Source: an uncultured Bacteroides sp. (GTDB lineage Bacteria > Bacteroidota > Bacteroidia > Bacteroidales > Bacteroidaceae). Taken from it: DNA of 9,260 nucleotides. How positions within the stretch are numbered: the first letter of the stretch is position 1; the number at the start of each line of letters is the position of its first letter. Positions 6,776 to 9,260 of this stretch are shown here, piece after piece. A program made the position numbers and the translations under genes. The notes under the pieces were generated by a model. That model made no database searches. It had not been told where the DNA came from and saw only the letters and a program-made list of their open reading frames with translations. The DNA lies in assembly GCA_900553185.1 (NCBI GenBank), contig USCT01000041.1, positions 1-9,260 of the forward strand, in the 5' to 3' direction.

Positions 6776-9260
6776 TTAGAATGTTAAGTTGATACCAAAT
6801 GAGTAAGAACGACAGAACGGATAACTCTTCATATCCGAATTCAATGTTCCAACCATACCATCCGATGATTTCTGGTAAGTATTACCAGTCATATCAGGAT
6901 CAACGTATTTATATAAACCTGTAGCTTCCCATAAATTCTGTCCACTGAAGAAGATTTTAAACTGGGAAATGCCAATCGGAGCCAACCATTTCTTTGGCAA
7001 TGTATATCCAATTGTCAGGTCACGTAAACGAATATAAGATGCATCCTGCAAATACTTAGTCTGGGTCTGTCTGCTACGACTGCTCCATGTTGGAACCGGA
7101 TAATAAGCATTCGGATTACTTTCAGACCAGGAATTGTCTACATGGTAATCATTGATCGCACTGTTCCATACTCCACTGAATCCCCAGAAGACTTCATTGC
7201 TAAGCCATAGATCGCGCTTCATAACACCTTCAAACAGGGCCCGTATATCAAAATTCTTCCAGTTAACTCCAAGATTGATATTGAAACGGTAACGTGGGGT
7301 CTGATTGCCGATTACGGTTAAATCTCCATGATTATCCAATGTATTGATAGGTCCCTTGTTGCTATCTCCTGTATTAACAACACCATCACCATTAAGATCG
7401 GCATAACGAATATCACCAGGAATCCATGTATTTGAGATATATGACTGACGTTTAGCCTGTTCGGCTGCTTCCGCTTCGGTCATAATAAAGCCCTCTGTAG
7501 TATATCCCCAAATCTCACCCAATCGCTTGCCTTCATACAAGTCATTCAGTGTTCCTGTCGGGTTGTCATACTTCGTTATTGTAGAATAGCTGTCAGAAAG
7601 ACCAACTCCGATACTATATGACAATGGACTTCCGGCTACATCTGCGATTTGATCATTCCAATTAATAGATAATTCCCATCCATTGGTACGCATACTGGCC
7701 AGATTCTCTTTACCACCACTTGTACCCATCGTATTAGGATAAGCTTTTGAGACAACCATGTCTGTTGTATAACGCATATAATAATCGAATGAAGCAGTCA
7801 AACGATTATTCAGCAATCCTAAATCAAGACCAAAGTTAGCAGTCGTTACTTTTTCCCAAGTCACATTATTGTAAGCTAAAGTAGCCGGTGTAATACCGGT
7901 AGGTATACTTCCAGACAATACATAATTCAGGTTTTCACTACCCACTGTTCCAATGTAATCAAAATTACCATTTGTAACCTGATTTCCCAAAGAACCGATA
8001 GAAGCACGAATCTTCACGTTTTGGAATAAATCACGTGCAGGCTCAAAGAATTTTTCTTCAGAAAGTCTCCAGCCCAATGATGCAGAAGGGAAGAATCCCC
8101 ATTGACTGCCGGAAGCATATTTGGAAGAACCGTCATAACGTCCGTTCAATTCTACCAGATATCTGCCCTTATAGTCATAATTCAAGCGGAAGAATGCACC
8201 TTGAACAGCCCAAACAGTAGCTTCCTCGCTCAATGTTTCCTTATCTTTGGCCATGTCAATGATTGGGAAATCATTCAGATACAAATTGGCCGCAACTCCA
8301 TACATATTGCTGGTATTCTTACGCTCCTGGTTATAACCGGCCATAATGGAAAATGAATGATCCTTAATCTGCGTTTTATATTCAGCCCATACATTCAATG
8401 CTTCGTATGTATCGTCATATTTACGCAAGCCCGCTTTATTAGTAGGCATCTTAGCAGTCTGAGAACCGTCCGGATTTAACTGATAAATTGTTTTCAAATG
8501 CTCGCGTTGCGTACGGAAATAACGGTTTCCGGTATAATCTCCTTTAATGGAGAGCCCCTTCAATGGGGTAATATTGAATGAGCCTGTATACCAAATATCA
8601 TCATAAACATTCTTTATACGTCCGGCTTCAGCCAGGATACCGGCATAATTGTAGTTGAAGTTACTACCTTCCATAGCTGCGAAATGCTGTCCATCAGGCA
8701 AGTAGATAGGAATAAACGGGAATGAACGATACACTTCATAATAGGGTGAACTTCCCATATAAGCCTGTGTATTAGGTTCGTCTGATTCACTACGATTATA
8801 TTTAGTACGGAATCCTATTTCCAACCAGTCAGTCACTTGAGTTGTAAAGTTGAAAGACATATTAATACGTTTGTAGGTATCTGTACCAAATGCCAACAAA
8901 CCGTCCTGGCCTTTATAGCCTATAGAACCATAATATGTGTTTTTCTCTGTACCTCCCTGAATACTAGCATTATGCTGTTGCATAAATGCAGCGCTCTTAT
9001 AGAATTCATCAAACCAATCGGTATTTCCAGCATAAGCCCATTGACCTTTGGCGGTAAATTCTCCAGTTTCATCCAAGAATGCTGACGGACGACTCGGATC
9101 CTGACAATAAGCATGAACAGCATCTACCAGAGCCTGACTAAAATATCCACTACCATTTGTATTCGTATTGGCCAACTGAACAGCATCAATCCATTTATCT
9201 GAAGAAATGCCATCAGGAAGACGTGATGGAGCAGACCATGAGAAGTTATTATTATAATTA
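6776..9260 (-). CDS. SusC-like TonB-dependent outer-membrane transporter (N-terminus missing)
   Basis: C-terminal 827 residues of a SusC/RagA-type TonB-dependent receptor, the outer-membrane channel that imports oligosaccharides with energy from TonB-ExbBD. The reading frame stays open to the right edge: upstream of the TTG at 9175 it continues through WIDAVQ, LPDGISSDK and FSWSAPSR with no stop, so 9175 is not the start. Compared with the usual 1000-1100 residues, the signal peptide, the carboxypeptidase-like domain and the TonB-box/plug region lie beyond the window. Seen in visible numbering: early barrel segment NASIQGGTEKNTYYGSIGY at about 97-115; a DLNGDGVVNTGD loop at 621-632, common in SusC proteins; ASYIRLRDLTIGYTLP at about 740-755; and FSGQNLWEATGLYKYVDPD near 770-790. 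It ends SYSFGINLTF with the terminal aromatic residue expected for outer-membrane barrels. The SusD partner follows after 13 bp. The promoter is outside the window. Confidence 0.96.
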   Translation of the reverse strand, partial: NYNNNFSWSAPSRLPDGISSDKWIDAVQLANTNTNGSGYFSQALVDAVHAYCQDPSRPSAFLDETGEFTAKGQWAYAGNTDWFDEFYKSAAFMQQHNASIQGGTEKNTYYGSIGYKGQDGLLAFGTDTYKRINMSFNFTTQVTDWLEIGFRTKYNRSESDEPNTQAYMGSSPYYEVYRSFPFIPIYLPDGQHFAAMEGSNFNYNYAGILAEAGRIKNVYDDIWYTGSFNITPLKGLSIKGDYTGNRYFRTQREHLKTIYQLNPDGSQTAKMPTNKAGLRKYDDTYEALNVWAEYKTQIKDHSFSIMAGYNQERKNTSNMYGVAANLYLNDFPIIDMAKDKETLSEEATVWAVQGAFFRLNYDYKGRYLVELNGRYDGSSKYASGSQWGFFPSASLGWRLSEEKFFEPARDLFQNVKIRASIGSLGNQVTNGNFDYIGTVGSENLNYVLSGSIPTGITPATLAYNNVTWEKVTTANFGLDLGLLNNRLTASFDYYMRYTTDMVVSKAYPNTMGTSGGKENLASMRTNGWELSINWNDQIADVAGSPLSYSIGVGLSDSYSTITKYDNPTGTLNDLYEGKRLGEIWGYTTEGFIMTEAEAAEQAKRQSYISNTWIPGDIRYADLNGDGVVNTGDSNKGPINTLDNHGDLTVIGNQTPRYRFNINLGVNWKNFDIRALFEGVMKRDLWLSNEVFWGFSGVWNSAINDYHVDNSWSESNPNAYYPVPTWSSRSRQTQTKYLQDASYIRLRDLTIGYTLPKKWLAPIGISQFKIFFSGQNLWEATGLYKYVDPDMTGNTYQKSSDGMVGTLNSDMKSYPFCRSYSFGINLTF

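Noticed and set aside
9173..9175. TTG as the start codon of the SusC-like gene
   Set aside because: The frame continues upstream to the window edge with plausible SusC sequence and no stop, and the plug domain would be missing. The gene is cut by the window, not started here.
46..9260. Base-composition step suggesting that the GH92 genes were acquired separately
   Set aside because: Counting single lines gave about 47% GC in the GH92 region and about 40-45% in SusC/SusD. This is within normal gene-to-gene variation and too few bases were counted.

Overview
The window looks like part of a Bacteroidota (Bacteroidales, Bacteroides-like) polysaccharide utilization locus for mannose-containing glycans. 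The reasons are an adjacent SusC/SusD pair, two family GH92 alpha-mannosidases, a promoter of the Bacteroides type (TTTG, 20 bp, TAnnTTTG), and AT-rich start regions without a clear Shine-Dalgarno. All four genes lie on the minus strand, so transcription runs from the right edge to the left. Order in the direction of transcription: SusC-like TonB-dependent transporter (9260 to 6776, its N-terminal part beyond the right edge), SusD-like surface lipoprotein (6762 to 4996, 13 bp after SusC), a 377-bp gap, a GH92 lipoprotein (4618 to 2408), a 79-bp gap, and a second GH92 with an ordinary Sec signal peptide (2328 to 46). The last 45 bases hold no recognisable gene.

The likely joint function is as follows. 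SusD captures an oligosaccharide at the cell surface and SusC imports it across the outer membrane. The two GH92 exo-mannosidases remove terminal alpha-mannose, one membrane-anchored and one probably soluble in the periplasm. Plausible substrates are high-mannose N-glycans or yeast-type alpha-mannan. The exact glycan cannot be read from the sequence, and no regulator, GH18, GH76 or sulfatase gene is visible that would narrow it.

The least ordinary part is the 377-bp gap between the SusD gene and the first GH92 gene. It holds a 193-bp unit (4788-4980) bounded by perfect 21-bp inverted repeats. Inside are further nested inverted repeats, including a strong hairpin followed by six T on the plus strand. 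This looks like a small non-autonomous mobile element (MITE-like) or a related Bacteroidales intergenic repeat. Between it and the GH92 gene lies a good match to a Bacteroides promoter (4647-4678), so the mannosidase pair probably has its own transcription start.

I found no RNA gene, CRISPR array, complete insertion sequence or clearly new gene family. Apart from the repeat element, the locus is a recognisable SusCD-GH92 cassette.
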